Positions 10,619-21,130 of a DNA stretch of 36,164 nucleotides are shown here, piece by piece. A program made the translations under genes and the position numbers. Every line of letters starts with the position of its first letter. Within the stretch, counting starts at the first letter, position 1. The stretch is taken from NCBI RefSeq assembly GCF_000003605.2, contig NW_003152757.1, forward strand, positions 70,258 to 106,421, written 5' to 3'. Source of the stretch: Saccoglossus kowalevskii. Taxonomy: Eukaryota; Hemichordata; Enteropneusta; Harrimaniidae. Below the pieces are notes generated by a model that was not told the origin of the DNA, searched no databases, and was given only the letters and a program-made list of their open reading frames with translations.

Positions 10619-13600
10619 CTATCTAAAAAAAGAAATTGTTGCGGTTTGCATACAAACACAAGGACGTGCTTTGCATCCAAAGCCGTTCCAAGTTGGATGG
10701 AGCGCCTTATAGTTATTGCTTGTTCGTTTCGATATTTCATAATAGAAATGTTAATAAATCACCTATAATGACCGTGACATAAAATATGTTGGGTCATTGT
10801 GTAGAGTCGGTTTTTACTATTAAGTGTGGATGAATGCAATGTTCTGTGGCAGTCTTCTCTTTACTGAACACGTATGGCATGCAAGTAATGATCATGCGCA
10901 TTCAGGAATTCCGTTTTCTTCACTTTAAACTTGCAGGATACGCCCAAAGGAGGAATGTAGTATTTTTGGCTTTTTAGCTTTTTTTGTACTGAATAAACCA
11001 TACCCTATTATTAGCTCACTATCAAAGTAATATTCTCTGCACGAAACATAATCATTATTTATGGCAGAATATAGCTAATGAGCATACATAAATAATGTAA
11101 AAGTCAGTCAAAATTTGAACTGATTTGAATTATGTATACTAGTAATTAATGCCAATTGCGTGCATCGTCCAAAAAATGTACGACATATAACGGCTTTTCG
11201 TGGACTTGCTAGATTGTGCTATTATTACAGCTTCCTTTACAAGTACAGCACATATATCACAACTTCGGTATCACGGTAAGGTACATTTCAGTAAAGTATA
11301 TTTCTTCATCTACATATGTATAGAGTCAAATAGCCAATCAAATGTGTGGCGGTATTATTTGTTTGCAGATTTCTGCTCGAGTTGTCCCTTAATATAGATC
11401 TAAATACATGCGCTAAGTTGTATCTGTAGAGTAACGTACACTTCACCAAACTATATATGTAATATAATGTTGGATGACCAAATTATTAGAGCATTTAGAG
11501 CATAACATATGGTAACGTACATTTCACTCAAGTCAGAGACAACGGCATTTATATTAAAAAAAGTATGTTCTGCAATATCATATCATAAATTGATTTACTA
11601 AATTAGAAGTTAATGTATTCGTGATTGTTTGTTTTTTTGGCATGTATTTTTAATGCATTTTAGAACAAAGAATTAACTTATTGTCGATTTGTCGACTTAT
11701 TGCATCAACCATTGTGTTTGAGTGATAGCATGTGGTTCAGCTGCTCGAGAATCACAATGTAACGGCGATTTTGATAGGTTTACTATATTTTTGTTTTAGC
11801 GTAACATAATATCTACGTTTATCCATAATTAGTCGAGTTATTTTTCTTTAAAAAATACTTCCATACTCAGTTGTGATTAAAGAAGATTACCTAAATAATA
11901 TAACTGACTGATACCATATACATAGTTACTCGATCAATTTACTTATCTATTCACCTGTGAATACAGCAAATAATTCTAAGATTATAATATCTCTAGAGGT
12001 GTGAAATTACATCAAAATTGGATGCATTAACTAAGCATATTATAAAATATTATCGTTATGCCAGACATATGTCATATATTTATGCTGGTTTTAGTATACC
12101 TGTTACTATGCCTAACGATACTGAATCGGAAGACAGGTTAGTGTTAATCATGTACTACATTGGCCAAATATTCCTACCAGATTTACATATTGTGTTCTTT
12201 TATTTTGCTCCATTTTTCATAATGTCTCTCGGTTTTGGGCTTGTCGTGAGGTATGTCAAAACTATTTCGTCTGATTCTTGATGTTTCAGGCAGACACATA
12301 TGTAAAGTTATTTTTAGATTTAGACCATTGCATTGATCTCTATGTTTTATGTCACTTGACAATTTATCACCTACAGTAAATACGCTTGGTCATTAAAAGA
12401 CAATAACATCGATTATGACATCAAATGGAAAGTGTTATCGCGTGCTGCACCATTTAATACTTCAAGGAAACGTTGCAACTTATGCATTAGAAAGCCATAT
12501 ATTATAATTTTCTAACCACATTACTGTAGTTTAAATAAAAGAAATGAGCTTTTTTCTTTCTGTAGACACAGAGCCAAATCTAGTTTTAATATCGTAAACC
12601 CACTCCATTGATATGTAAATCTGTAGCGCTTATAACGTAGTCTGTTTCGGTGGTTTATTTAATAAAGTCTGAACTCCTGATGAGTGAGGTACTCCATGTA
12701 CCTTACGACACAGTACTGTAGAGTCAACTTTACTCGTGTGGTCGTGTCTTAAATTTCTTTGTCCACGTATGTATGCAAGTTTCACAGTGGAATGACACCT
12801 AGTTAATGAAAATAGGTGAGAAAACTATGCATAAATTACTGGAATATCATACAGTGTATACATTCTATGACACATGTGTGTGAACAACAATTCTTCAAGG
12901 TAGGAAAGGTCATTTAAACTGAATGAATCACTTTGTGAATGACCGCACTTATTTGTTGAACAACTCTATTATTGATATCAAAGGTGGTTATTATAATCAA
13001 TGAACTGTTGAGTAATTTGCTTATGATGTGTTGTCCAGGTAAGTCATGGAGGTAGTAACGGAATGAAAATAATTTATCTGTGATTCAGACATACAATTTG
13101 CTATGAATAGTACTAAGACAATATATACCTGCTGAAAGCGTAGATAGATGCGTATGTACTAATTATTGGTCAATGTCCAAATGGATTACCTGACAGTCAA
13201 AGTCGCTATAATAATTTGAAAACACATCTTTAACACTTTTAGTCACGCAAATGACTTGCGAGTTACATAAGATGTTTTGTTTGATATCATATATATATAT
13301 TATTCTTTTGATTGACAATGTGCAATTATTTACCCGAAATGGCATTTAACCATACTTCCTGTATATTTCCTTTTCCGTGGTATTTTTAAATAAAACAAAG
13401 TGGGACATCAACAATGATTGTATGAATTTATTACCGCTAGTGTTTTTTCGTTGTCAGATTTCTTCCATTCTGGCAATTCCTCCCAACAAAATCGCATCCT
13501 TCGGATATGTGAAACTTAAAATACTTGGTTGTTGTGGCAACTGTAAAAACCCTGGCGAAGTAAACATTGGACATTCTGATGTAAAATGTTTATTCTGGCT

Positions 13601-14251
13601 TTGTCGACTGAAATCCCAATGAAAATGCTCACTTGTTTATTGGAATGCGCATTTAAAAAAAAAAACTTCAGCTTTTCCCAAAATGAATGATACCATGCAG
13701 TTAACTGTTTACTTAACATACTGACAATTTTTCTAATTTCATGAGAAATATAGACGAGGAATTTATTCTTAAGTTGATAATGTTATGTAGCCAATAATAA
13801 ATGTCTAACATAGCCATGCAGATCAACAGTGTACAATTAAACATCCGTACACAGGTATACTCTACAGCTTATTAACGCTGTTGAATAAGAATGCAAAGGG
13901 TTATCGCCTACTGCCTTGCTATATGATTACGTATTACCAATGCTTACAATTTGCTCAGCAGATTGCATGATTTAAAAAAATCTCCATCAAGGAATGATTT
14001 TGCAAAAATATGATCAACTACACAACCATTTCCTTTATGGTAGATCAAAAAAATTATTCAATCATTCATTTATTCCTTCGTTTATTGGTTCGTGTGGTCG
14101 TTTGTTTCCTACAGTGGAAATTGGTTCAGTAGAATACCCTGATCACATGTTACATGATGATCGCTTTTACATCCTTGGTTGAATGAATTTAATTTCAAGG
14201 CCACATACTGTTTTGAACTACTAATTACCGAATAGTTCATGGAAAGCTTCA
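10619..14251. other. Non-coding stretch with one possible exon
   Basis: Most of this is AT-rich sequence without features. The one stretch worth a look is about 11997-12251 on the plus strand. It follows an acceptor-like TCTCTAG, stays open for 85 codons and ends at a consensus-like donor (GTGAG|GTATGT at 12251/12252). Its translation contains two hydrophobic segments (around LVLIMYYIGQIF and IVFFYFAPFFIMSLG), which would suit a membrane protein, but AT-rich DNA gives such residues by chance. A consensus donor CAG|GTAAGTC at about 13036 has no supported exon. Neither is called as a gene. Confidence 0.3.
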
Positions 14252-14533
14252 CTAATTAGCGCGTGTACTGTCGATTTCAATTGCCACTGCCAGATAGCGG
14301 TTACCTGCACTTTTTGGCGTAAAACTTTCTGGTGAAATGGTCAATGCAATACTAGTAATGTACCAAAGCAGAGAGTTAGTGACTGTACTTCCTAGACGTA
14401 TGTAAATTCCCAAAGCAGACAGTATGACAATGTTAAATTCATCGGCCAAGACACAGAAATGTTGATTATTGTTGACATTGTGGCCAATGGCAGAGACAGA
14501 ATAAGCGGGCAAGTTTCCCACATACTGTTTCAA
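14252..14533 (-). CDS. Open stretch of 93 codons, possible membrane-protein exon
   Basis: This minus-strand frame is open for 93 codons with more balanced codon content than the surrounding DNA. It contains hydrophobic segments (about residues 31-45 and 53-67, including ILSALGIYIRLG and LLWYITSIALTI). A donor-like CAG|GTAACC near 14305 would end an exon after residue 76. I do not recognise the family with confidence. SALGIYIRLG is faintly reminiscent of the start of CrcB/FEX fluoride channels, and NRYLAV of the GPCR DRY region, but neither context fits well. It could be an isolated exon, a relic or a chance ORF. Its neighbour 700 bases away on the same strand, the esterase-like fragment, does not suggest a shared gene. 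Confidence 0.2.
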   Translation of the reverse strand: MKQYVGNLPAYSVSAIGHNVNNNQHFCVLADEFNIVILSALGIYIRLGSTVTNSLLWYITSIALTISPESFTPKSAGNRYLAVAIEIDSTRAN

Positions 14534-15245
14534 ATAAAAAAAAAAACAGTTATACTCTAACGATTTATTTCCGCTTGGAAACCCATACTAGCCATGACAT
14601 TGATCTACGTTTGCATGAGGCGTGTATAATACAACTCTAGCGCATTGTTGGCAAGGATAGATGTACATAGGTTCTCACCAGGACATATATCATATATTCG
14701 ATAATCGTATGTGTTCAGTAAATTATATACTTATTATTTCATCACACAGTCCATTATATAAATAAAAAATAACTAATTCGTTCATTTCATTCATAAACTG
14801 TGAACGCCTCTCGCAGTAGTGGTTTATTGTAGTGTGCTGAATATCTGCAATCGGTTTACAAGCAGCGCGTTGAAGTTGCCAGTTTATTCCAATCATAGAA
14901 ACGTACCGGGAAATTGTCTGCCGTAACGTCGACAATTCATTACAAATAACAACAATAAAACCTAAGATGTATATCTCTGAACTGATGACTTTTTATCTCT
15001 ACGAGGCAATCTTGATGATGGCATGACAATTACTCCATCTAATTGCCTGCTGAATTAGATGCGAGTTTATCGTGACAATTGGCGACAATTACTATAAACC
15101 TAGGATGTTCTATATGTAAGGAATTACAATGTAAACATAACATCATGTCAAATCGCAATCCTAATTTCTAATTCGCCAAGGAAAAGCAAGCACAGCAACA
15201 CAACACAGCGCAAACATCATTCATACAACTAACTGATAATAACTA

Positions 15246-15533
15246 TTACAATATATGCAGTGGGATATCCCAGGGATAATGGTATACACACCGTACTATT
15301 CTCATCATGTTCACAGATCGTTTCATGTTATTAACTGCGATCGATATAAACCAAAACTGAATTTTAAAACCATAAATCAACACGAGGTCATCACCGTGAG
15401 CAAATCCCGTATACCTTAATGCACAGGGTGGCTGTAGTTCTAAAAAAACAAATGGAATTCGTGTACGTAACGAACGTGACGCCGTGATGACGACATTGTG
15501 CGATTTGAAAAAAACGTTGTTTACGTTAGTCAT
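15246..15533 (-). pseudogene. Type-B carboxylesterase/cholinesterase-like fragment (exon or relic)
   Basis: The 95-codon minus-strand frame resembles part of the C-terminal half of the type-B carboxylesterase (cholinesterase/neuroligin) alpha/beta-hydrolase family. Residues 41-56 read YTGFAHGDDLVLIYGF. In this family a G-x-HG-(D/Y)(D/E)-(L/I)-x-x-(V/I)-(F/Y)-G block carries the catalytic His, here His46 (codon 15396-15398). Residues 12-33, with IPFVFLEL, match the preceding helix and strand (usually P-V-Y-x-Y-x-F), and NMMRI (residues 73-77) sits where the family has S..MM..W. The following WTNFA..G.P block is not intact. No exon with the GESAG nucleophile elbow is visible nearby, and full-length relatives have about 550 residues. 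It is therefore either one exon of a gene with large introns or a decaying copy. An acceptor-like TTCTAG lies just upstream. Confidence 0.45.
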
Positions 15534-15542
15534 GCTAGAAGC

Positions 15543-16640
15543 CTATACAAAGAATTCATACAATATCAACAAATACAACTATTATCTTGAGATATTTTAG
15601 AAAACATTGTAGTTGTAACTTTTGTAATTCGTTTTGTTCAAAATAAAAATGCGTTTAAAACTATTTCGTTTATTATCTCGAGGTTAGATTGTAAAACACG
15701 CTACTGAATGTCATTATGACGCTTTCTCATCCCACCATCTATTCGTGGATAGCATTGAATAAAAAGGAAATCAGAAAACAGAGTATTTGATAATGCCACA
15801 AGGGGTGGACAAAATAATACTTATTGTTGAATCATTCCCAATTTCCAACACTTAATTTAAGGTAAGTTGTAATCTATATTTTTATCCTTATCAAATGGAA
15901 ACTCGACACATTTATTTAAATTAATGTATATATTCTTGTCCACCGGGTATTTCTAAAAAGTTGATACATAATGTTTAGAGCCTAATGTCGTCAAATGTGT
16001 GTTAGCTAGATTGTCAGCTTCCTTATGTCAGACCATGCACGTACAAATATACATTCTTCTGATTAGTCTGTTACATTGGAGCACAATAACAACCTATTAA
16101 ACCTAATGCTACTTAACCTTTCATCGCTATTGTCAGCTCAGACACTTGTCACAAAATAGTTTCATTCAAAAGTTTATCTTTCAAATAAAAACAGTGTTGA
16201 CACAAAGTATGTCAGTCCACGACTTTCAGACATATTGGTTCAAAATTATTAAAAAATATAGAGAGACCTACACGAAAATACAAATATTTGGACCATCATA
16301 TTGAAGATAGAGTAATCTGTTTATGACAAAGATAAATCTTTATGTATTTCGTAAATCATTCAATTCACATGCTGACTTAATGTGTATATTATAATTTGAT
16401 GATGTGCGTTTTATGCAATTCGTTTGCAACATATTACATATATTAGTAGGCGTACACGACTTGCATTTCAGTTAAAAATACATTGCCATCAAGAACTCAA
16501 ATAGAATAACAAGTTGTTGATCATCAAAGTAATTACTAGCAATCGATATAATGATCATTTGCATTCTACGGCTATCATAGACTACATACATGGAATGTAA
16601 TTAGTTTAAAATTCTAAATCATTCGGGGAATCGCTGAGAT
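15543..16640. other. AT-rich non-coding stretch
   Basis: No ORF, repeat or conserved motif can be supported. A TTAAG|GTAAGT donor-like site at about 15864 has no coding stretch before it. Confidence 0.5.
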
Positions 16641-16669
16641 TACGACTTTATTACTACTCTTAGACTTAA

Positions 16670-17447
16670 ATTGTAAGACGAACGGGTGAGCGCCACCATG
16701 ACACTCACCTTGTAAAACGATCGTTTTATTGCCACCATTATTCAGCTTGTAACACGACCGTCTTATTACTATCATTACATTCACCTTGTAACACGACCGT
16801 CTTATTACTATCATCACATTCAACTTGTAACACGACCGTCTTATTACTATCATCACATTCACCTTGTAACACGACCTTCTTATTACTATCATTACATTCA
16901 CCTTGTAACACGACCGTCTTATTACTATCATCACATTCACCTTGTAACACGACCGTCTTATTACTATCATAACATTCTCCTTGTAACACGACCGTCTTAT
17001 TACTATCATTACATTCACCTTGTAACACGACCGTCTTATCACTATCATTACATTCACCTTGTAACACGACCGTCTTATTATTATCATCACATTCACCTTG
17101 TAACACGACCGTCTTATTACTATCATCACATTCAACTTGTAACACGACCGTCTTATTACTATCATAACATTCACCTTGTAACACGACCGTCTTATTACTA
17201 TCATAACATTCACCTTGTAACACGACCGTCTTATTACTATCATCACATTCACCTTGTAACACAACCGTCTTATTACTATCATCACATTCACCTTGTAACA
17301 CGACCATCTTATTACTATCATTACATTTACCTTGTAACACGACCATCTTATTGCCACCATCACATTTACCTTGTAACACGACCGTCTTATTACTAATATT
17401 ACATTTACCTTGTAACATGACCATCTTATTGCCACCAACACACTAAC
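16670..17447. repeat. 39-bp minisatellite, about 20 copies
   Basis: Eighteen head-to-tail 39-bp units run without a break from 16746 to 17447, each starting CTTGTAACACGACCGTCTTA. They are preceded by two diverged units, one of 39 bp (16670-16708) and one of 37 bp (16709-16745). Array edges are more diverged than the centre, as expected when unequal exchange homogenises the middle. Because 39 is a multiple of three and the unit has no stop in two minus-strand frames, both frames stay open through it: 16614-17471 (285 codons, 13-residue repeat VIRRSCYKVNVMI) and 16738-17424 (228 codons, repeat NKTVVLQGECDDS). I regard these as by-products of the repeat rather than genes. Confidence 0.95.
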
Positions 17448-17937
17448 TTTGTTTTTATTTTCATTTAACAATCTCTTATTTTAACCTATCTTTAATTTAC
17501 GCCGACCCTTTGCACAACATCAAACTCAATGCATTTCACATGAGCACATATTAGGTGAACGCCAATTAGCGGTGAACCCTGTATAAGCTCCATATCAATA
17601 TGGCGTCATCTCATGCAGGTCAGTGTCGTTTTCATGTGCAGACTAAATCTGAATATACAACTTTGCCATCCATTTCTCTATCTGATCAATTTGTTACTGC
17701 CAGAGTTTAGAGAACACTCCAGTTTTCCAGTTATTTACATTTTTGGATGGACGTTTTGTATTCCAATGTACAGCGTATTGCTGACACTAACAACCTATAG
17801 GTTTATTTAGACATTTTCGAACGTTGTGGTCGTTGATCAGCATGTTCATCGATGCCAAGTAGCTAAAATACATTGAGATGCATGATTTGTATCCCGAAAC
17901 TATGATTTGAGACATAAAATGAGAAAATCGCTTACTT
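17448..17937. other. 490-bp spacer between two parts of the 39-bp satellite, with a small ORF
   Basis: This unrelated sequence separates the main array from its remnant. On the plus strand an ATG at 17600-17602 with strong context (A at -3, G at +4) opens a 36-codon ORF to a TAG at 17708-17710, beginning MASSHAGQCRFHV. A CCAAT at 17561 and a TATAAG at about 17582 lie just upstream, the latter too close to act as a TATA box for this start. A donor-like CAG|GTCAGT sits inside the ORF at 17617/17618. I do not recognise the peptide. No target duplication marks the spacer as an insertion. Confidence 0.25.
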
Positions 17938-18030
17938 TATAATTAGACCGTCTTATTGCTACCATCACTCACCTTGTTACCCGACCGTCTTAGTGCTCCC
18001 ATCGCTCACCTTGTAATGCGACCGTTTGTA
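17938..18030. repeat. Detached remnant of the 39-bp satellite
   Basis: About two and a half diverged copies of the satellite unit (GACCGTCTTATTGCTACCAT, then CTTGTTACCCGACCGTCTTA, then CTTGTAATGCGACCGT) lie in the same orientation as the main array. The complete copy is 37 bp, like the diverged unit at the left edge of the main array. This suggests that a 37-bp form preceded the 39-bp form that later expanded. Confidence 0.85.
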
Positions 18031-19256
18031 TGCATGAGGTGGTGACCATGTACATATATATCATACTTAAAACGAGCGTAGAAACTACGTGTTGTAGACA
18101 TAATCAAAAAGAAAATCAGAAACCTTGAAATGGTCTACATTGAACATATTATCGAATTGGTGCATTATGTGGGACTGTCTCGTAAGAATCCGAAGATGTT
18201 TGTAAATACTTTTTTTTCAAACTCGCTTTGTGTCGGTTTTCATCTTTTTGTGCAATTATATTTTGCTCGGTACAATAAGTCAAAATGAATGGAAACCCCT
18301 GTTTTGTGTTTATATGTTTATCTATTTGTCTGTAGTTTACATTACATACTAGCTGCACAATTTAGGATTGTTTAAATGTATATTTCTTTTATATTTATAT
18401 GCAATTACATAAATATTATTATTGTTTTTTTAAGCAGAGGTTATAATACCCGAGTACCCCTGGGCTAATATAGATATAAACTACATATTTAAAGCGTGCA
18501 TCAGTAATTATCTAATTAGAATTTGCAGTGCCTAACGTTTAACATAATTACATTAATTCTATAATGCAAACGTATCAAGAACTCAAGCAGACCATTGACT
18601 TAATCATAATTCGATAAGGTCATTCGCATGATTTAAATTGTGTGGACTACGTACGTCGATTTTTAATTAGATAAAAAATCGCCACGAAGTCATTCTAGAC
18701 AGAGAATAGAATTCTCAATGTCTACATCGCCATCGTCATCATTTTGTCTCGTTGCCATGGGGCGTAATTGTATATTTAAACATTAATATAAATTAATTGG
18801 GAGTGAAAACCATGTCATCTATCGGTGCGTACACAAAAAAATATGTCAAACTGAACTGAATTGCAAATATGATACAAGTATATATAACATCCAAACATAG
18901 AGGGGTTTTCCGAGGGCTTAGCTCCAAACAACTTCCTGATTTCCAGTGGTGTTACTATGGAATGGCACAATAACCCTGGACTATCCTTTATTATTAATTT
19001 AAAAACATGTAGTACGATATGCTAAACCCACAGTCATTAAGTGGTAAGTGACTTGTGGCTATCTTTCAACGAGGATTCCAGTTTCGTGCCACACACTTCA
19101 AATCGATTTGTGGAAAATAAATAAATAATATAATGTAACTCATTTTGTCTAATGTATGAATAAAACATTTGTATTTATTTATAGTGTCTCAATTGTTAAA
19201 TTATCGCATACATGGGACAATATGTATGTTGTCATGGATACAAGTACATTTATAAT
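18031..19256. other. Non-coding stretch
   Basis: No gene is supported. At about 18890-19010 two plus-strand frames are open for 25-35 codons (one contains GVTMEWHNNPGL). This is a weak coding-like patch without clear splice sites. Confidence 0.35.
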
Positions 19257-19475
19257 TCATACCCAACATGTACAACAGCGTGAATGATGCATGGTTATCA
19301 AAACTAGGAATATAGTCAACAGACTGTTGTAATTAAAAACATGTGTATTATTTACTATCAACACAACTGGTTTAATAGGTAAATGTAGTTTTAAAATACC
19401 ACACTCCCCGCATACTACATTGCACGGTAATTTGATGTGCCCGGAGACACGGCATTCTAGACAACAATACCACAT
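19257..19475 (-). CDS. Cys-rich 72-codon ORF, unknown
   Basis: The minus-strand frame starts MWYCCLECRVSGHIKLPC and continues NVVCGECG. This gives a C-x2-C, a His and then C-x4-C-x2-C, spacing that could bind zinc. A pyrimidine-rich stretch ending in AG lies about ten bases upstream, so it could be an internal exon rather than a complete ORF. The second half is hydrophobic and AT-biased and need not be coding. I cannot place it in a known zinc-binding family. The cysteine cluster falls in the GC-richest part of the local sequence. Confidence 0.2.
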   Translation of the reverse strand: MWYCCLECRVSGHIKLPCNVVCGECGILKLHLPIKPVVLIVNNTHVFNYNSLLTIFLVLITMHHSRCCTCWV

Positions 19476-19745
19476 TGGGCCTTTTCTTTTATGTCAGTGA
19501 GGAAAGGGTTCAAAGATGTTATTGTTCGTTTCAGTTCATTACTCATCTGTTTTGAAGTGTCAATGTTCACAAATATTGGGTATTGTATTGATAATATCTT
19601 TTACAACAACTATATATGTTTCATATGTAAAGGTAATAACTTACCTTATTAATGCACGGTTACTAGAAGTAAGAAACTCTCTCGCTTCTTTTGTAAGAAT
19701 GCGTTTGTCGGTAAACATTTAAAACAAAGGGAATTAGCATACTGC

Positions 19746-19793
19746 TGACGTCACGGCGATCGTAATTTGTGACGTCACGGCGATCGTAATTTG
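19746..19793. promoter_or_regulatory. Two tandem CRE sites in a 24-bp duplication
   Basis: Two perfect 24-bp units (19746-19769 and 19770-19793) each start with the full palindromic cAMP response element TGACGTCA, followed by CGGCGATCGTAATTTG. CREB/ATF bZIP proteins are known to bind this octamer, and paired copies are typical of responsive promoters. The duplication lies about 320 bases upstream of a TATA box (20111) and a small ORF. An ETS-like ACTTCCTG lies at about 19940. Function is inferred only. Confidence 0.5.
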
Positions 19794-20110
19794 GATAAAA
19801 TTACATATTGGGGTTTTCTGTAATGTTTTTTTTTTCGTAACAAATTTTCCCGATTTACATAGGATTTAGTAGGAATATGAACACGGAAATAACAACAAAT
19901 ATATATATTCAGATTTAAACTGCACTATGAAACCATACAACTTCCTGTGTCACTTACACTGCAGCGGCCAGGAGAAAAAATAACAAGACTGCCTACATTG
20001 CTATCTGGGAGTAAAATGTCTACAAACTTCGACACAGACACAGACTGAAACGATTAACATTTTCTACATCATCCTAGTATTTAACCTACAGAAATTATAA
20101 CAATGTAAGC

Positions 20111-20118
20111 TATAAATA
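20111..20118 (+). promoter_or_regulatory. TATA box candidate
   Basis: TATAAATA matches the TATA consensus. A start of transcription about 30 bases downstream (near 20141) would place the ATG at 20193, which has excellent context, some 50 bases into the transcript. The tandem CREs lie upstream on the same side. In AT-rich DNA such boxes also occur by chance. Confidence 0.3.
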
Positions 20119-20129
20119 TTAATTCAACA

Positions 20130-20279
20130 ATGTGTTGTACTAAAATAGAATTTAACCCGAGTTCAGCAATTTGCCCGACAAAGGCAGCCAAGATGGGTGA
20201 CGTCGCCAACCTCAACAAAAAAGCGTTATTTTTAAAGTTACGATTGGAATTAATTATGATGATCGTAACACAACATTAA
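20130..20279 (+). CDS. Small ORF, 49 codons (28 from the better start), unknown
   Basis: This plus-strand ORF has two possible starts. The first ATG (20130) gives 49 residues. The second (20193-20195) has a near-ideal context (GCCAAGATGG) and gives 28 residues beginning MGDVANLNKKALFLKLRLEL, ending at TAA 20277-20279. Given the TATA box at 20111, the second start is preferred. The peptide is basic and amphipathic at first and hydrophobic at the end; I recognise no family. It could be the first coding exon of a larger gene, although no strong donor is visible, or a short peptide gene. Confidence 0.25.
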   Translation: MCCTKIEFNPSSAICPTKAAKMGDVANLNKKALFLKLRLELIMMIVTQH

Positions 20280-20304
20280 AATATCCAAACAATAACGTAG
20301 TAAC

Positions 20305-20640
20305 GAATACTAACATTTTAGAATATTCGCAGACAGAGTTTTTGGTGTACAAAATGCCATGGTCAATTTCGATTCACTGACGGCAAATCTGTCAACAAAA
20401 CAAACTATCGGTATTTTCATTTTTTTGAGAACAACAAAACCTTGAGTATCACACAACATTCGCACAGATGTTTCTACGTCGATCTTTAGGCTTAATGAGC
20501 CCCATTTCTTATATTTAGTATACACACATGGGGAACGAACGGAGATAGCAAAGTGAAGGCAATGGATAATTAGCATATCTAACAATACAGTTTTCTAACT
20601 GTTCTTCTAGTAACCGTGATTAATGTTTATATTTAGGGGA
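20305..20640 (-). other. Minus-strand open stretch, possible exon
   Basis: The minus-strand frame at 20310-20585 is open for 91 codons. Within it, TTTGTTTTGTTGACAG (ending at about 20390) is a strong acceptor-like sequence, followed in frame by FAVSESKLTMAFCTPKTLS. The translation matches nothing I know, so no gene is called. Confidence 0.2.
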
Positions 20641-20699
20641 AAATACTAACTTGATGATGTCATTTGTTTATCGTTTGTTATGATTACTGTACAATACTG

Positions 20700-21130
20700 C
20701 AATTTTAAAATGTGTTTCTGTTACGAGCACTTGTCAATACTCAGTTTGTGTTTTATAAGTACTTTTCAATATATGTTTCTGGTGGAAACACTTTACAAAA
20801 TGTGTGACTAATAAAATCACTTTTAAAAGTGTTGTAACAATAAGCTTCTTTATACATGTTTTTGGAAACACTTTTCAAAACGTATTTCTAATGGAAAAAA
20901 AAATACATAATGTATTATATGCAAAAACATTTCTGAAATGTTCCAATAAAAGTTTTTTTCATAATATACACTATGTTTATAATTATGCAGATAATAAACA
21001 CTTTAAAAGTTTTTAAAGTGGAACAAGCTTATAAACGCTTTACATGTTTTATCACAAAACAGTAAAACAGTGATGTTGTAAAACAACTCATTTGCGATTT
21101 TAAGAAAAACACTTAATGCGTTTAATTATA
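20700..21130. repeat. Degenerate repeats of an AAACACTTTTCAAAA-type motif
   Basis: Variants of ATGTTTCTGGTGGAAACACT followed by TTTCAAAA recur at about 20709, 20771, 20856 and 20881, with shorter echoes (AACACTTTAAAAG, AAACACTTAATG) to about 21120. The best copies contain an inverted GTTTC/GAAAC pair. Spacing is irregular, so this is either an old decayed tandem array or a cluster of related short motifs. Confidence 0.4.

Noticed and set aside
13021-13050. Consensus 5' splice site CAG|GTAAGTC
   Set aside because: The upstream open frame is only about 25 codons and hydrophobic; isolated donors are expected by chance in 36 kb.
14252-14533. Fluoride channel (CrcB/FEX) or GPCR exon
   Set aside because: Only a handful of residues resemble each family and the order of hydrophobic segments does not fit; kept only as an unknown open stretch.
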